Origin: Microbacterium sp. LKL04
GTDB lineage: Bacteria > Actinomycetota > Actinomycetes > Actinomycetales > Microbacteriaceae
Reading direction: 5' to 3'
DNA: 64,000 bases
Assembly: GCF_900102005.1 (NCBI RefSeq)
Contig: NZ_LT627736.1
Location: forward strand, 930,001 to 994,000
Positions 16,936-28,543 of the stretch are shown piece after piece; position 1 is the stretch's first letter; each line of letters starts with the position of its first letter. Both the position numbers and the translations under genes were made by a program. A model generated the notes under the pieces. The model saw nothing but the letters and a program-made list of their open reading frames with translations, did no database searches and was not told where the DNA came from.

Positions 16936-17712
16936 GTGCTCGCCGACCTCATGGCCGGCGCGGTGGAGGATGCACGAGAGCGGGAGTCCGTCCGCCCCTT
17001 GGCGGTCGTCGAGAAGCTCGCTCTGGCGCACCCTGCCGCGATCGACGCCCTGGCTGCGCTCTCACCCGCGGAGTGTGTGAAGATCATCGCCGAGGTGAAG
17101 CGCGCGAGTCCGTCCCGCGGCGACCTCGCCGACATCCCCGACCCTGCGCTTCAGGCGCGTCGTTACGAGCTGGGCGGGGCGTCCGCCATCTCGGTCCTGA
17201 CCGAGGCGCGGAAGTTCAAAGGGTCCCTCGCCGACCTCGAGGCCGTGCGTGCCGCCGTCACCCTCCCCGTCCTCCGGAAGGACTTCGTCTCGACGCCGTA
17301 TCAGGTGTTCGAGGCGCGCGCTGCCGGTGCCGACCTCGTGCTCCTCATCGTCGCGGGGCTGGAGCAGGACGTCCTCGCCGAGCTCTACGGCCTCATCCAG
17401 GAACTCGGCATGACACCGCTCGTCGAGACGCACTCCGCAGAGGAGCTGGCGCGCGCGAATGACATCGGCGCGCGTCTGATCGGCGTCAATGCGCGCAATC
17501 TCTCCACATTCGAGCTCGACCGCGACCTCTTCGGCCGGCTCGTGTCCGACATCCCCGAGGGTGTGATCAAGATCGCCGAGTCCGCGGTCCTCGCACCCGC
17601 CGACGTCGCGCACTACCGTGCCGCGGGCGCCGACGTCGTCCTGATCGGTGAAGCGCTCGTCACGAACGACCCCGTGTCGACGCTCGCCTCGTTCCTGGAG
17701 GCAGGTTCATGA
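16936..17712 (+). CDS. trpC: indole-3-glycerol phosphate synthase
   Basis: 258-residue TIM-barrel enzyme closing the indole ring of CdRP in tryptophan synthesis. Catalytic Lys and Glu residues fall in [30 protein letters not shown] and [10 protein letters not shown]; the phosphate site is in [13 protein letters not shown] and IAESAV. Start is taken at GTG 16936, 1 bp after the HGxxPAAW stop, which gives the normal length. TrpC stop overlaps trpB (ATGA). Confidence 0.95.
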   Translation: MLADLMAGAVEDARERESVRPLAVVEKLALAHPAAIDALAALSPAECVKIIAEVKRASPSRGDLADIPDPALQARRYELGGASAISVLTEARKFKGSLADLEAVRAAVTLPVLRKDFVSTPYQVFEARAAGADLVLLIVAGLEQDVLAELYGLIQELGMTPLVETHSAEELARANDIGARLIGVNARNLSTFELDRDLFGRLVSDIPEGVIKIAESAVLAPADVAHYRAAGADVVLIGEALVTNDPVSTLASFLEAGS

Positions 17713-18968
17713 GTCTGCGCGCAGCCGCGGGTCCTTTCTTCGGCGAGTTCGGCGGGCGGTACATGCCCGAGTCCCTCATCGCCGCCATCGACGAGCTGAC
17801 GGCGGTGTACGAGGACGCCAAGGCGGACCCGGAGTTCGCCGCGGAGTTCGCGCGCCTGCTGAACGTCTACGCCGGCCGGCCCTCCGCCCTCACCGAGGTG
17901 CCGCGGTTCGCCGAGCACGCCGGTGGGGCGCGGGTGTTCCTCAAGCGCGAGGACCTCAACCACACCGGTTCGCACAAGATCAACAACGTCATAGGTCAGG
18001 CGCTCATCACGAAGCGTCTCGGCAAGAAGCGCGTGATCGCGGAGACCGGCGCGGGCCAGCACGGCGTCGCCACGGCGACCGCGGCCGCCCTGTTCGGCTT
18101 CGAGTGCACGATCTACATGGGCGAGGTGGACACGGAGCGCCAGGCACTCAACGTCGCGCGCATGCGTCTGCTCGGCGCTGAGGTCATCCCGGTCACGACA
18201 GGCTCGCGCACGCTCAAGGACGCGATCAACGAGGCGTACCGCGACTGGGTCGCCTCCGTCGACACCACCAACTACATCTTCGGCACGGCCGCGGGACCGC
18301 ACCCGTTCCCCGCCATGGTGCGCGACTTCCAGAAGATCATCAGTGAAGAGGCTCGTCAGCAGCTGCTCGACGAGATCGGCAGACTCCCCGATGCGGTCGT
18401 CGCGTGCGTGGGCGGCGGATCGAACGCCATCGGCATGTTCGACGCGTTCCTCGACGACGAGGGCGTGGCCCTCTACGGCGTCGAGGCGGCCGGCGACGGC
18501 GTCGACACGCCGAAGCACGCAGCATCCATCGAACGCGGTCGCCCCGGCATCCTGCACGGCGCGAAGACGTTCGTCCTGCAGGACGAAGACGGTCAGACGA
18601 CCGAGTCGCACTCGATCTCCGCGGGCCTCGACTACCCGGGCGTCGGTCCCGAGCACGCATGGCTCGCGAGCATCGGCCGGGCGCAGTACATCCCCGCGAC
18701 CGACACCGAGGCGATGGAGGCCCTGCGTCTGCTGAGCCGGACCGAAGGGATCATCCCCGCCATCGAGTCCGCTCACGCCTTGGCCGGTGCACTGCGCATC
18801 GGGCGCGAACTGGGCCCGGAGGGCGTGATCGCGATCAACCTCTCCGGCCGCGGCGACAAGGACATGGACACCGCCGCCCGGTGGTTCGAGCTGTACGACG
18901 CCGATAAGGAGCCCGTCGAGGTCCCCGCCGACCCCGAGCACGGCAGCGGCGAAGGAGTCGAGCTGTGA
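17709..18968 (+). CDS. trpB: tryptophan synthase beta subunit
   Basis: 419-residue PLP enzyme joining indole and serine to make tryptophan. The PLP Lys is K90 in [15 protein letters not shown], and the phosphate-binding loop is [12 protein letters not shown]. It forms the alpha2beta2 complex with TrpA, whose gene overlaps its stop (GTGA). The C-terminus has a short acidic extension ([12 protein letters not shown]). The presence of trpCBA without trpE, trpG or trpD in the window means the early steps are encoded elsewhere or missing. Confidence 0.96.
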   Translation: MSLRAAAGPFFGEFGGRYMPESLIAAIDELTAVYEDAKADPEFAAEFARLLNVYAGRPSALTEVPRFAEHAGGARVFLKREDLNHTGSHKINNVIGQALITKRLGKKRVIAETGAGQHGVATATAAALFGFECTIYMGEVDTERQALNVARMRLLGAEVIPVTTGSRTLKDAINEAYRDWVASVDTTNYIFGTAAGPHPFPAMVRDFQKIISEEARQQLLDEIGRLPDAVVACVGGGSNAIGMFDAFLDDEGVALYGVEAAGDGVDTPKHAASIERGRPGILHGAKTFVLQDEDGQTTESHSISAGLDYPGVGPEHAWLASIGRAQYIPATDTEAMEALRLLSRTEGIIPAIESAHALAGALRIGRELGPEGVIAINLSGRGDKDMDTAARWFELYDADKEPVEVPADPEHGSGEGVEL

Positions 18969-19765
18969 CCTCCCGTGTGGCGGCTGCCATCTCCGCCGCG
19001 AAGGACGCGGGTCGCGGGGCCTTCGTCGGCTACCTCCCGATCGGCTACCCCGACCTGCAGACGAGCATCGACGCCGCGGTCGCCCTGGCTGAGAACGGCG
19101 CCGACATCCTCGAGCTGGGTCCGCCGTACTCCGATCCCGTCATGGACGGCGTCGTCATCCAAGAGGCGACGCAGGCCGCCCTCGCAGCCGGATTCCGGTT
19201 CCGGGACACGTTCACAGCCGTCCGCGCGATCGCCGAGCGGGTCGACGTGCCGATCGTCGTCATGACGTACTGGAACCCGGTGTTCCAGTACGGCGTCGAC
19301 CGCTTCGCCGACGACCTCGCTGCGGCCGGCGGTGCCGGGCTCATCACGCCGGACATCACCCCCGATGCCGCCGCCGACTGGATCGCCGCATCGGAGCGCA
19401 CCGGCCTCGACCGGATCTTCCTCGCCGCGCCCTCGTCCACCGACGATCGGTTGAAGATGATCGCCGAGCACACGACCGGATTCGTCTACACCGTCTCGAC
19501 GATGGGGATCACGGGGGAGCGGGCGGAGTTGGATGCCGCGGCGCGCGCCCTCGTCGGCCGTCTCCGCGCGCACGGGGTCGAGAACGCGTGCGTCGGTATC
19601 GGCATCTCGACGGCCGATCAGGTCGACGGCGTCCTCGACTACGCAGACGGTGCCATCGTCGGTACGGCTCTCGTGCGCGCACTGCGCGACGGCGGCGTCG
19701 AGGGCCTCGCAGCCACGGCGCGCGAGCTGTCGCAGGGCGCAGGACCGCACGCCGTCACCGCGTAG
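18965..19765 (+). CDS. trpA: tryptophan synthase alpha subunit
   Basis: 266-residue TIM-barrel subunit that cleaves indole-3-glycerol phosphate and channels indole to TrpB. Catalytic Glu50 and Asp61 are in [16 protein letters not shown]. The loop [15 protein letters not shown] is the mobile loop-6 region, and GIGISTADQ forms part of the phosphate site. GTG start overlapping trpB. Confidence 0.95.
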   Translation: MTSRVAAAISAAKDAGRGAFVGYLPIGYPDLQTSIDAAVALAENGADILELGPPYSDPVMDGVVIQEATQAALAAGFRFRDTFTAVRAIAERVDVPIVVMTYWNPVFQYGVDRFADDLAAAGGAGLITPDITPDAAADWIAASERTGLDRIFLAAPSSTDDRLKMIAEHTTGFVYTVSTMGITGERAELDAAARALVGRLRAHGVENACVGIGISTADQVDGVLDYADGAIVGTALVRALRDGGVEGLAATARELSQGAGPHAVTA

Positions 19766-19768
19766 ACT
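19763..19768 (+). promoter_or_regulatory. candidate leaderless promoter -10 of lgt
   Basis: TAGACT straddles the trpA stop and ends 7 bp before the lgt GTG at 19776, so lgt may be transcribed on its own as a leaderless message as well as by read-through. Confidence 0.45.
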
Positions 19769-19775
19769 CGCCGTC

Positions 19776-20747
19776 GTGACTTCTGCAGCCCTCTCCGTCG
19801 TCGCGAGCATTCCCAGCCCGCCGATCAGTTCGTTCCAGCTCGGCCCGCTGACGATCCACTTCTACGCCCTGTGCATCCTGGCGGGCATCGTCGTGGCGAC
19901 GTTCTGGACCAACCGCCGTCTCACCAAGCGCGGCGCGGAGCCCTGGGTCGTCATCGACATCTGCCTGCTCGCGGTCCCGCTGGCCATCATCGGCGCGCGC
20001 ATCTTCCACGTTCTGACCCACCCGGGGTTCTACTTCGGCGAGGACAAGGACATCTGGGCGATCTTCCGGATCTGGGAGGGCGGCATCGCCATCTTCGGCG
20101 CCCTGATCGGCGGCGCCATCGGTGCGTGGCTCGGCTGCAAGTGGAGCGGCATCCGCTTCTGGAGCTTCGCCGACGCGCTCGCGCCTGCACTCCTGCTCGC
20201 GCAGGCCTTCGGCCGGTTCGGCAACTGGTTCAACCAGGAGCTGTACGGTCTCCCCACCGACCTGCCTTGGGGGCTGAAGATCGACTACCCGAACTCCGCG
20301 TGGCCGGCAGGCCTCCCGGAGAGCACCCTCTTCCACCCGACCTTCCTCTACGAGGTCATCTGGAATGTCATGGGCGTCATCATCATCGCCGCGGCCGGAC
20401 GACGCTTCCGGCTGCAGTGGGGCCGCCTGTTCGGTCTGTACCTCGTCTGGTATTCGGCGGGTCGCATCGTCTGGGAGTCGATCCGCATCGACCCGAGCGA
20501 GATTTTCCTCGGTCTCCGCACCAACGTGTGGGCCGCGATCCTCGGTGTCGTGGTCGGTCTGGTCATCATGATCGTCCAGAACCGCCGGCACCCGGGCTTC
20601 GAGCCTTCGCCGTACCAGCCCGGTCGCGAGTGGACCCCTTCCGGGGAGGTACACTCGCAGGGAACCGATGACTTCGTGGACGTGAGCGCACCCCCCGCGT
20701 CCGAAGAATCCTCCGGTGGGGCCACAAGCTCCCTCACCACCCGATAG
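19776..20747 (+). CDS. lgt: prolipoprotein diacylglyceryl transferase
   Basis: 323-residue polytopic membrane enzyme that attaches diacylglycerol to the lipobox Cys of prolipoproteins. The Lgt signature GRFGNWFNQELYGLP starts near residue 146. About seven membrane helices are visible, starting at residue 21 or so. The last 60 residues are a hydrophilic Ser/Glu-rich tail (PASEESSGGATSSLTTR), as often seen in actinobacterial Lgt. GTG start at 19776. Substrates in this window are the lipoproteins at 1279 and 54412. Confidence 0.94.
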   Translation: MTSAALSVVASIPSPPISSFQLGPLTIHFYALCILAGIVVATFWTNRRLTKRGAEPWVVIDICLLAVPLAIIGARIFHVLTHPGFYFGEDKDIWAIFRIWEGGIAIFGALIGGAIGAWLGCKWSGIRFWSFADALAPALLLAQAFGRFGNWFNQELYGLPTDLPWGLKIDYPNSAWPAGLPESTLFHPTFLYEVIWNVMGVIIIAAAGRRFRLQWGRLFGLYLVWYSAGRIVWESIRIDPSEIFLGLRTNVWAAILGVVVGLVIMIVQNRRHPGFEPSPYQPGREWTPSGEVHSQGTDDFVDVSAPPASEESSGGATSSLTTR

Positions 20748-20804
20748 CAAGCACCGCAGGGCCGACGTCGTCCCAGGTTGAGCACCCATGTGAGGACGGT
20801 AGGC

Positions 20805-23800
20805 ATGCCCTCGAGCTCCCGTCACGAAGACACCACGACGACCATCACCGGTGGTTCGTTCCCTGCGAAGCAGGGGATGTACAACCCGGCGTTCGAGAAG
20901 GACGCCTGCGGTCTGGCGATGGTCGCCACTCTGCGCGGCGAGGCGGGCCACGACATCGTGGACCTCGCTCTTACCGCGCTCCGCAATCTCGAGCACCGCG
21001 GTGCCATCGGGTCGGATGCCGGTACCGGTGACGGTGCCGGCATCCTGACCCAGATGCCCGACGCCTTCCTGCGCGCGGTCGTCGACTTCGAGCTGCCCGC
21101 CGTCGGCGAGTACGCCGTCGGTCTCGCCTTCCTGCCGACGGATCATGACGAGCGCCTGGCCCAGAAGGCGGCCGTCGAGTCGATCGCGGCGAGCGAGGGC
21201 CTGACCGTCCTCGGGTGGCGCACGGTTCCCACGGCGGACGAGAACCTCGGCAAGCTGGCGTTCAACGCACGACCGGTGTTCGAGCAGCTCTTCGTGTCGC
21301 GCCCCGCGGTCGGCGACGCGCCGGCCCTGGCGGGCATCGCTCTCGATCGCCGAACGTACCGCCTCCGCAAGCGCGCGCAGCACGAACTCGACGCCTACTT
21401 CGTGTCGCTGTCCAGCCGCACCCTCGGGTACAAGGGCATGGTGACGACGCTCCAGCTGGAGCCGTTCTACCCCGACCTTCAGGATGAGCGGTTCGCGACC
21501 GAGCTCGCCGTCGTGCACTCGCGCTATTCGACGAACACCTTCCCGTCGTGGCCGCTCGCGCAGCCGCTGCGGATGCTCGCCCACAACGGCGAGATCAACA
21601 CCGTCAACGGCAACCGCAACTGGATGCGGGCGCGTCAGTCCCAGCTCGAGTCGGAGCTCCTCGGGGACATCAGCCCGCTGCTGCCGATCTGCAGCCCGGG
21701 CCAGAGCGACTCGGCATCCTTCGATGAGGTTCTCGAGCTCCTCACGCTCACGGGACGGAGCCTGCCCCACGCCATCATGATGATGGTCCCCGAGGCGTAC
21801 GAGAAGCAGGCCGACATCTCCGACGAGCTGCGCGCCTTCTACGAGTACCACTCGATGCAGATGGAGCAGTGGGACGGCCCGGCCGCCCTCATCTTCACGG
21901 ACGGCTCGCTCGTGGGAGCGACGCTCGACCGCAACGGTCTGCGTCCGGGCCGGTGGACCGAGACCACCGACGGCCTCGTCGTCATCGGCAGCGAGACCGG
22001 CGTGCTCGACTTCGAGCCGGAGCGCATCAAGCGCCGCGGACGCCTGCAGCCCGGCCGCATGTTCGTCGTCGACACCGCGCAGGGTCGCATCGTCGAGGAC
22101 GAGGAGATCAAGCGCGGCCTCGCCGCTCTCCACCCGTGGCAGGACTGGCTCGACGAGGGCCGCGTGCGCCTGAAGGATCTGCCCGAGCGCGAGCACATCG
22201 TGCACCCGATCGCCTCCATCACACGACGCCAGCGCACCTTCGGCTATACCGAAGAAGAGGTGCGCATCCTCCTGACGCCGATGGGGCAGACGGGCGCCGA
22301 GCCTCTCGGAGCGATGGGGTCCGATACGCCGATCGCCGTCCTGAGCGAGCGTCCCCGCCTGCTGTTCGACTACTTCGTGCAGCAGTTCGCGCAGGTCACG
22401 AACCCGCCGCTCGACTCGATCCGCGAAGAGGTCGTCACCTCTCTCGGGCTCGGGCTCGGTCCGGAGCGGAACCTCCTGGCCTCGGGCCCGGACCACACCC
22501 GTGTCATCACGCTGGACTTCCCGGTCATCGACAACGACGAGCTGGCGAAGCTGCAGAACATCGACCGTGCTCTGCCCGGTCGTCGGTCGATCACCATCCG
22601 CGGTCTGTACCGCGCCGACGCCGATGCGGATTCGCTCCGTTCGCGGCTCGACGAGATCTGCGCAGAGGTGGATGCCGCCATTGCCGACGGCGTGGAGTTC
22701 ATCATCCTGAGCGACCGCGACTCGACGTCGGACCTCGTGCCGATCCCGTCCCTGCTGACGCTCTCCGCCGTCCACCACCACCTCATCCGCAACGAGAACC
22801 GTATGAAGGTGGGGCTGGTCGTCGAGGCCGGCGACGTGCGCGAGGTCCACCACGTGGCGACCCTCATCGGTTACGGGGCGTCGGCGGTCAACCCGTACCT
22901 CGCGATGGAGACCGTCGAATATCTGGTGCGGGCCGGGTACATCACGGGTGTCGAGCCCGAGAAGGCCGTTCGGAACCTGATCTACGCGCTCGGCAAGGGC
23001 GTGCTGAAGATCATGTCGAAGATGGGCATCTCGACGGTCTCCTCCTACGCCGGGGCGCAGGTCTTCGAAGCCGTGGGTCTGTCGCAGGAGTTCATCGACG
23101 CCTACTTCACCGGCACCGAGACCAAGCTCGGCGGCATCGGGATCGAGGAGATCTCTCGTGAGAACCTCGCCCGTCACGAGTTCGCCTACCCCGCCGACCA
23201 GGCGGCGCGCGCGCACGAGCGCCTATGGACGGGCGGCGAGTACCAGTGGCGGCGCGACGGCTCGCCCCACCTGTTCAACCCCGACACGGTGTTCCGTCTC
23301 CAGCACGCCACACGGACCCGTCGCTACGACATCTTCCGTGAGTACACGCAGCTGATCGACGAGCAGGCGAGCGAGCTGAAGACCCTGCGGGGGCTCTTCC
23401 GACTCAAGAACGGCACCCGCCCGGCGGTCCCGATCGACGAGGTCGAACCGGTGTCGTCGATCGTCAAGCGATTCTCGACCGGTGCGATGAGCTACGGGTC
23501 GATCTCGCAGGAGGCGCACGAGACGCTCGCGATCGCGATGAACCGGCTCGGCGCGAAGTCGAACACGGGGGAGGGCGGCGAGGACGTCGACCGGCTCCTC
23601 GACCCCGAGCGTCGGAGCGCGATCAAGCAGGTCGCCTCGGGACGCTTCGGTGTCACGAGCATGTACCTGACCCATGCGGATGACATCCAGATCAAGCTCG
23701 CTCAGGGCGCCAAGCCCGGTGAGGGCGGGCAGCTGCCGCCGGGCAAGGTCTACCCGTGGATCGCGCGCACCCGCGGCGGCACCCCGGGGGTCGGCCTCAT

Positions 23801-25397
23801 CTCGCCGCCGCCGCACCACGACATCTACTCGATCGAGGACCTCAAGCAGCTCATCTTCGACGTCAAGCGGGCCAATCCGTCCGCGCGCGTGCACGTGAAG
23901 CTGGTCAGTCAGTCCGGAATCGGCGCGGTCGCGGCGGGCACCGCCAAGGCCCTGGCCGACGTCATCCTCGTCTCCGGTCACGATGGTGGAACGGGCGCGA
24001 GCCCGCTGAACTCGCTCAAGCACGCGGGTACGCCGTGGGAGCTGGGACTCGCCGAGACGCAGCAGACCCTGATGATCAACGACATGCGCGGTCGGGTGGT
24101 CGTCCAGGCCGATGGTCAGCTCAAGACCGGCCGCGACGTCCTCATCGCGGCGCTCCTGGGGGCCGAGGAGTTCGGCTTCGCGACGAGCGCGCTCGTCGTC
24201 GAGGGCTGCATCATGATGCGCGTGTGCCACCTCGACACGTGCCCGGTCGGCGTCGCGACCCAGAACCCGGAACTGCGCAAGCGCTTCACGGGCAAGGCGG
24301 AGCACGTCGTGAACTTCATGGAGTTCATCGCTCAGGAGGTGCGGGAGTACCTCGCCGAGCTCGGGTTCCGATCGATCGAGGAAGCCGTCGGCCACACCGA
24401 GGTCCTCGACGTCCAGCCGGCCGTCGACCACTGGAAGGCATACGGTCTGGACCTCTCGCCGATCCTCCACGGACCGGCTTTCGGTGACGACGCACCGCGC
24501 CACCGCGTCCGCGAGCAGGACCACGAGCTCGAGGACCACTTCGACGTCGCGCTGCTGGACCGGGCACGTGATGTCGTGGAGCACGGCGGTCATCTCGTGA
24601 TCGACCTGCCGGTGCGCAACACCGAGCGCGCTGTCGGCACCATGCTCGGCCACCACGTCACGAAGGCGCACGGCGAGAACGGGCTGCCGTCCGGCACGAT
24701 CGAGGTCAACCTCACCGGTTCGGCCGGCCAGTCGTTCGGTGCCTTCCTGCCGTCGGGCATCACACTGCGGCTCGAGGGCGACTCGAACGACTACGTCGGC
24801 AAGGGGCTCTCGGGCGGCGAGATCGTCGTCCGGCCCCCGCGCGACGCCGTCTTCGACGCCTCGCAGAACGTCATCGCCGGGAACGTGATCGGCTACGGCG
24901 CGACCCAGGGGTCGATGTTCCTGCGCGGCGTCGTCGGCGAACGCTTCCTCGTGCGCAACTCCGGCGCGACCGCGGTCGTCGAAGGGGTGGGCGATCATGC
25001 CCTCGAGTACATGACCGGCGGTCTCGCCGTCATCCTCGGTGCCACCGGGCGCAACCTCGGGGCCGGCATGTCCGGCGGATCGGCGTACATCTACAAGCTC
25101 GATCGTGCGCTCATCAACCGCGAAGCGCTCGCCACCGGCGAGCTCGAGCTCCTCGAGCTCGGCTCCGGCGATATCGAGATCCTGCGGGATCTCCTGGCCC
25201 GCCACGCCGAGGAGACCGGCTCCGATCTGGCCGAGGGGCTGCTCGCCGACCTCGACAGCGAGGCCGCGAACTTCACCCGTGTCCTGCCGCGCGACTACGC
25301 GGCCGTCCTGAAAACCCGCCAGGAGGCGGCCGCCGAGGGGCTCGACCCCGACAGCGACGTCGTCTGGAACCGCATCCTGGAGGTGACCCGTGGCTGA
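20805..25397 (+). CDS. gltB: glutamate synthase large subunit (GOGAT)
   Basis: 1530-residue subunit of NADPH-GOGAT, making two glutamates from glutamine and 2-oxoglutarate. The N-terminal glutaminase nucleophile is Cys34 in [11 protein letters not shown], after a 33-residue propeptide to be removed. Then follow the central domain, the FMN-binding synthase domain ([34 protein letters not shown]), the 3Fe-4S motif [15 protein letters not shown] near 1135, and the C-terminal beta-helix ([19 protein letters not shown]). ATG 20805 has GAGGACGGTAGG upstream and is preferred to an in-frame TTG at 20778. Overlaps gltD. Confidence 0.96.
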   Translation: MPSSSRHEDTTTTITGGSFPAKQGMYNPAFEKDACGLAMVATLRGEAGHDIVDLALTALRNLEHRGAIGSDAGTGDGAGILTQMPDAFLRAVVDFELPAVGEYAVGLAFLPTDHDERLAQKAAVESIAASEGLTVLGWRTVPTADENLGKLAFNARPVFEQLFVSRPAVGDAPALAGIALDRRTYRLRKRAQHELDAYFVSLSSRTLGYKGMVTTLQLEPFYPDLQDERFATELAVVHSRYSTNTFPSWPLAQPLRMLAHNGEINTVNGNRNWMRARQSQLESELLGDISPLLPICSPGQSDSASFDEVLELLTLTGRSLPHAIMMMVPEAYEKQADISDELRAFYEYHSMQMEQWDGPAALIFTDGSLVGATLDRNGLRPGRWTETTDGLVVIGSETGVLDFEPERIKRRGRLQPGRMFVVDTAQGRIVEDEEIKRGLAALHPWQDWLDEGRVRLKDLPEREHIVHPIASITRRQRTFGYTEEEVRILLTPMGQTGAEPLGAMGSDTPIAVLSERPRLLFDYFVQQFAQVTNPPLDSIREEVVTSLGLGLGPERNLLASGPDHTRVITLDFPVIDNDELAKLQNIDRALPGRRSITIRGLYRADADADSLRSRLDEICAEVDAAIADGVEFIILSDRDSTSDLVPIPSLLTLSAVHHHLIRNENRMKVGLVVEAGDVREVHHVATLIGYGASAVNPYLAMETVEYLVRAGYITGVEPEKAVRNLIYALGKGVLKIMSKMGISTVSSYAGAQVFEAVGLSQEFIDAYFTGTETKLGGIGIEEISRENLARHEFAYPADQAARAHERLWTGGEYQWRRDGSPHLFNPDTVFRLQHATRTRRYDIFREYTQLIDEQASELKTLRGLFRLKNGTRPAVPIDEVEPVSSIVKRFSTGAMSYGSISQEAHETLAIAMNRLGAKSNTGEGGEDVDRLLDPERRSAIKQVASGRFGVTSMYLTHADDIQIKLAQGAKPGEGGQLPPGKVYPWIARTRGGTPGVGLISPPPHHDIYSIEDLKQLIFDVKRANPSARVHVKLVSQSGIGAVAAGTAKALADVILVSGHDGGTGASPLNSLKHAGTPWELGLAETQQTLMINDMRGRVVVQADGQLKTGRDVLIAALLGAEEFGFATSALVVEGCIMMRVCHLDTCPVGVATQNPELRKRFTGKAEHVVNFMEFIAQEVREYLAELGFRSIEEAVGHTEVLDVQPAVDHWKAYGLDLSPILHGPAFGDDAPRHRVREQDHELEDHFDVALLDRARDVVEHGGHLVIDLPVRNTERAVGTMLGHHVTKAHGENGLPSGTIEVNLTGSAGQSFGAFLPSGITLRLEGDSNDYVGKGLSGGEIVVRPPRDAVFDASQNVIAGNVIGYGATQGSMFLRGVVGERFLVRNSGATAVVEGVGDHALEYMTGGLAVILGATGRNLGAGMSGGSAYIYKLDRALINREALATGELELLELGSGDIEILRDLLARHAEETGSDLAEGLLADLDSEAANFTRVLPRDYAAVLKTRQEAAAEGLDPDSDVVWNRILEVTRG

Positions 25398-26856
25398 CCC
25401 GAAGGGCTTCCTCAAAGTCACCGAGCGCGAGCTCCCGCCGCGCCGGCCCGTTCCCGTTCGCATCATGGACTGGAAAGAGGTGTACGAGCAGGGCGACCAG
25501 GCCGTGCTCCGTCGCCAGGCGGGCCGCTGCATGGACTGCGGCGTCCCGTTCTGCCACCAGGGCTGCCCGCTCGGGAACCTCATCCCGGAGTGGAACGACC
25601 TCACCTGGCGCGGCGAGGGTCGCGCGGCGATCGAGCGGCTCCATGCGACGAACAACTTCCCGGAGTTCACCGGTCGCCTGTGTCCCGCCCCGTGCGAGAG
25701 CTCGTGCGTCCTCGGCATCAATCAGCCTGCCGTCACGATCAAGCAGATCGAGGTCTCCACGATCGACGAGGCGTTCGCGCACGGCTGGGTCGAGGCCGAG
25801 CCCCCCGGCCGCCTCACCGGCAAGACGGTCGCGGTCGTCGGGTCGGGGCCTGCGGGACTCGCGGCCGCGCAGCAGCTGACGCGCGCAGGGCACACTGTCG
25901 CCGTGTACGAGCGCGACGACCGCATCGGCGGCCTGCTGCGCTACGGCATCCCGGACTTCAAGATGGAGAAGCGCCATCTCGAGACGAGACTCCGTCAGAT
26001 GCGCGACGAGGGCACGCGGTTCCGGGCAGGCGTCGAGATCGGCAAGGACCTGTCGTGGGCGGACCTCCGCGCCCGCTACGACGCGGTCGTCGTCGCCACC
26101 GGTTCGACCGTTCCTCGCGACCTGTCGATCCCCGGACGCGACCTCGACGGTGTCCACTTCGCGATGGAGTACCTCGTCGAGTCGAACAAGGCCGTCGCGG
26201 GCGACCAGGTGCCGCACCAGATCCACGCCGAGGGCAAGCACGTCATCGTCATCGGCGGCGGCGACACGGGTGCGGACTGCATCGGTACGGCGCACCGACA
26301 GGGGGCGCTCAGCGTCACGAACCTCGCCATCGGAAAGCAGCCGCCCGAGGCGCGTCCCGACCACCAGCCGTGGCCGATGATGCCGACGCTCTTCGAAGTG
26401 GCCTCTGCGCACGAGGAGGGCGGTGACCGTTCCTACCTGGCTTCGACCGTCGAGTTCCTCGGTAACGAGGCGGGGGAGGTGCGCGCCCTCCGCGTCGCCG
26501 AGACGGAATTCGTCGACGGCCGCCGTGTGCCCAAGAGCGGCACCGAGCGCGAGATCCCCGCCGACCTCGTCCTGATCGCGATGGGCTTCACCGGCCCGGA
26601 GCGGTCAGCGCTCGAGCAGCAGCTCGGCGCCGTCTTCACCTCCGACGGCAACGTCGAGCGGGCGGACGACTGGCAGGCGACGGCACCGGGTGTCTTCGTG
26701 GCCGGCGACGCCGGACGCGGCCAGTCCCTCATCGTCTGGGCGATCGCAGAAGGGCGCGCGGCGGCTTCGGCAGTCGACGAGTACCTCATGGGGTCCACCA
26801 GCCTCCCGGCGCCGGTCCGCCCGACCGACGTCGCGATCGGTCTCCAGCACGCCTAG
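25390..26856 (+). CDS. gltD: glutamate synthase small subunit
   Basis: 488-residue flavoprotein passing electrons from NADPH through Fe-S clusters to GltB. N-terminal cluster ligands are Cys47, 50, 55 and 59 ([14 protein letters not shown]) and Cys98, 102 and 106 (CPAPCESSC). The FAD-binding loop [15 protein letters not shown] is at 148-162 and the NADPH loop [12 protein letters not shown] near 286; [18 protein letters not shown] is the C-terminal FAD motif. GTG start inside the end of gltB (8 bp overlap) with TGGAGGTGA ahead. Confidence 0.95.
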   Translation: MADPKGFLKVTERELPPRRPVPVRIMDWKEVYEQGDQAVLRRQAGRCMDCGVPFCHQGCPLGNLIPEWNDLTWRGEGRAAIERLHATNNFPEFTGRLCPAPCESSCVLGINQPAVTIKQIEVSTIDEAFAHGWVEAEPPGRLTGKTVAVVGSGPAGLAAAQQLTRAGHTVAVYERDDRIGGLLRYGIPDFKMEKRHLETRLRQMRDEGTRFRAGVEIGKDLSWADLRARYDAVVVATGSTVPRDLSIPGRDLDGVHFAMEYLVESNKAVAGDQVPHQIHAEGKHVIVIGGGDTGADCIGTAHRQGALSVTNLAIGKQPPEARPDHQPWPMMPTLFEVASAHEEGGDRSYLASTVEFLGNEAGEVRALRVAETEFVDGRRVPKSGTEREIPADLVLIAMGFTGPERSALEQQLGAVFTSDGNVERADDWQATAPGVFVAGDAGRGQSLIVWAIAEGRAAASAVDEYLMGSTSLPAPVRPTDVAIGLQHA

Positions 26857-26859
26857 GCT
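26854..26859 (+). promoter_or_regulatory. candidate -10 element of pyk
   Basis: TAGGCT overlapping the gltD stop codon; predicted leader of about 33 nt. A GGAG (26887-26890) precedes the pyk GTG by 8 bp. Confidence 0.45.
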
Positions 26860-26898
26860 GGAATCGTTCCCACATCACTACCCGACGGAGCTATTTCT

Positions 26899-28347
26899 GT
26901 GAGACGCGCGAAGATCGTCGCCACTCTGGGTCCCGCCACCGAAAGCTACGAGATGGTTCGCGCCATCATCGATGCCGGTGTGGACGTGACCCGCTTCAAC
27001 CTCAGCCACGGCGACTACGCCGACCACGACGCCCGACTGGCGAACGTGCGCAAGGCGGCGGATGACGCCGGCCGTGCCGTCGCCGTCCTCGTCGACCTGC
27101 AGGGCCCGAAGATCCGGCTCGGCCGGTTCGCCGAAGGTCCCCACTTCCTCGCCGTCGGCGACGTCTTCAAGATCACGACCGAAGACATCGCCGGGACGAA
27201 GGAGATCGTCGGCACGACCTTCAAGGGCCTTCCGGAGGACGTCAACAAGGGCGACTTCCTCCTGATCGACGACGGCAAGGTCCGCGTCCAGGTCACCGGT
27301 GTCGAGGGGCCGGTCGTCACGACCGAGGTCATCGTCGCCGGCTACGTGTCGAACAACAAGGGCATCAACCTTCCCGGTGTCGCGGTCAACGTGCCCGCCC
27401 TGTCGGAGAAGGACGAGGCGGACCTCCGCTGGGGTCTGCGCGCCGGAGCCGACATCATCGCGCTGTCGTTCGTGCGCAACGCCGCCGACGTCACCCGCGT
27501 GCACGAGATCATGGCGGAGGAGGACCGCAAGGTCCCCGTCATCGCGAAGATCGAGAAGCCGCAGGCGGTCGACGCTCTCGAAGAGATCATCGACGCCTTC
27601 GACGGCATCATGGTCGCGCGCGGCGACCTCGGCGTCGAGCTGCCCCTCGAGGCCGTGCCGATCGTTCAGAAGCGCGCCGTCGAACTCTGCCGCCGCATGG
27701 CCAAGCCGGTCATCGTCGCGACGCAGATGCTCGAGACCATGATCGAGAACCCGGTTCCCACCCGGGCCGAGACGAGCGACGTCGCCAATGCCGTCCTGGA
27801 CGGCGCGGACGCGGTCATGCTCTCGGGCGAGACGAGCGTCGGCAAGCACCCCGTCGGCGTGGTCGAGACGATGGCCCGGATCATCGACGCGACCGAGACG
27901 CACGGGCTGGAGCGCATCCCGCCGCTGACGGCGAAGCCGCGCACGCAGGGTGGCATCATCACCCTCGCCGCCAACGAGGTCGCCGAGTTCGTCGAGGCGA
28001 AGTTCATCTGCCTGTTCACCGAGTCGGGCGACACCGCGCGTCGCATGTCGCGGCTGCGCTCCGGCATCCCGATGCTCGCCTTCACCATCGAGCCGGCGAT
28101 CCGTCGCCGCATGGCGATGACGTGGGGCATCCAGTCGGCCCTCGTCGAGCACGTCGCCCACACCGACCTCATGTTCCTCCAGGTGGACGACTACTTCCTG
28201 TCGCGCGGCCTTCTGGAAGAGGGGGACAAGGTCGTCGTGATCTCCGGGTCCCCTCCTGGAATCATCGGTGCGACCAACGACATCCGCATCCACAAGATCG
28301 GCGACGCCGTCCACGGCAAGGCCCCGATCTACAAGGCGGAGAGCTGA
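26899..28347 (+). CDS. pyk: pyruvate kinase
   Basis: 482-residue glycolytic enzyme converting PEP and ADP to pyruvate and ATP. N-terminal RRAKIVATLGPATES and NLSHGDY carry nucleotide- and substrate-binding Arg and Asn. The B domain follows (KITTEDIAGTKEIVGT). The catalytic signature is in IAKIEKPQAVDALEEI, and VARGDLGVELP near 238 gives metal ligands. TQMLETMIENPVPTRAETSD is the PEP-site helix. The C-terminal effector domain is present. GTG start. A perfect 14-bp terminator stem follows 18 bp after the stop. Confidence 0.96.
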   Translation: MRRAKIVATLGPATESYEMVRAIIDAGVDVTRFNLSHGDYADHDARLANVRKAADDAGRAVAVLVDLQGPKIRLGRFAEGPHFLAVGDVFKITTEDIAGTKEIVGTTFKGLPEDVNKGDFLLIDDGKVRVQVTGVEGPVVTTEVIVAGYVSNNKGINLPGVAVNVPALSEKDEADLRWGLRAGADIIALSFVRNAADVTRVHEIMAEEDRKVPVIAKIEKPQAVDALEEIIDAFDGIMVARGDLGVELPLEAVPIVQKRAVELCRRMAKPVIVATQMLETMIENPVPTRAETSDVANAVLDGADAVMLSGETSVGKHPVGVVETMARIIDATETHGLERIPPLTAKPRTQGGIITLAANEVAEFVEAKFICLFTESGDTARRMSRLRSGIPMLAFTIEPAIRRRMAMTWGIQSALVEHVAHTDLMFLQVDDYFLSRGLLEEGDKVVVISGSPPGIIGATNDIRIHKIGDAVHGKAPIYKAES

Positions 28348-28365
28348 TCCGTCGCCTGTGATGCA

Positions 28366-28397
28366 CGAAACGGCGCCCCTTCGGGGGCGCCGTTTCG
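28366..28397. terminator. bidirectional terminator, pyk / tRNA-Leu
   Basis: Perfect 14-bp stem CGAAACGGCGCCCC with a TTCG tetraloop and its exact complement. The A/T edges (GAAAC and GTTTC) give short U tracts in both directions, so it can end pyk on the plus strand and the tRNA transcript on the minus strand. It lies only 3 bp from the encoded CCA end of the tRNA. Confidence 0.88.
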
Positions 28398-28400
28398 CTG

Positions 28401-28486
28401 TGGTGCCGGTGGTGGGAGTCGAACCCACACGCCCTTTCGGGCAACCGAGTTTGAGTCGGTCGCGTCTGCCATTCCGCCACACCGGC
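28401..28486 (-). tRNA. tRNA-Leu (anticodon CAA)
   Basis: Class II tRNA read on the minus strand. The acceptor stem GCCGGTG (28486-28480) pairs with CACCGGC (28411-28405), then discriminator A and encoded CCA (28403-28401). The anticodon arm ACCGA-CTCAAAC-TCGGT gives anticodon CAA, decoding UUG. The long variable arm GCCCGAAAGGGC and the T arm GTGGGTTCGACTCCCAC are intact. pyk followed by a tRNA-Leu and the ANTAR regulator is a recurring actinobacterial arrangement. Confidence 0.96.
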
Positions 28487-28531
28487 GCGCGCCTCAACGA
28501 CGATACCGCAGGATGCGGGTGCACCCTGGCC

Positions 28532-28537
28532 TAGGAT
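28532..28537 (+). promoter_or_regulatory. candidate leaderless promoter -10
   Basis: TAGGAT ends exactly 6 bp before the GTG at 28544, which would be the +1 position. There is no Shine-Dalgarno-like sequence between them. Confidence 0.5.
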
Positions 28538-28543
28538 GGACGA

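Noticed and set aside
19755-23216. Open frame of 1153 codons on the minus strand across trpA end, lgt and gltB
   Set aside because: It is antisense to well-supported genes, is Arg/Asp-rich without family motifs, and reflects the GC-rich third-position bias. Similar long minus-strand frames at 4472-6373, 8671-10587 and 23223-25721 were rejected for the same reason.
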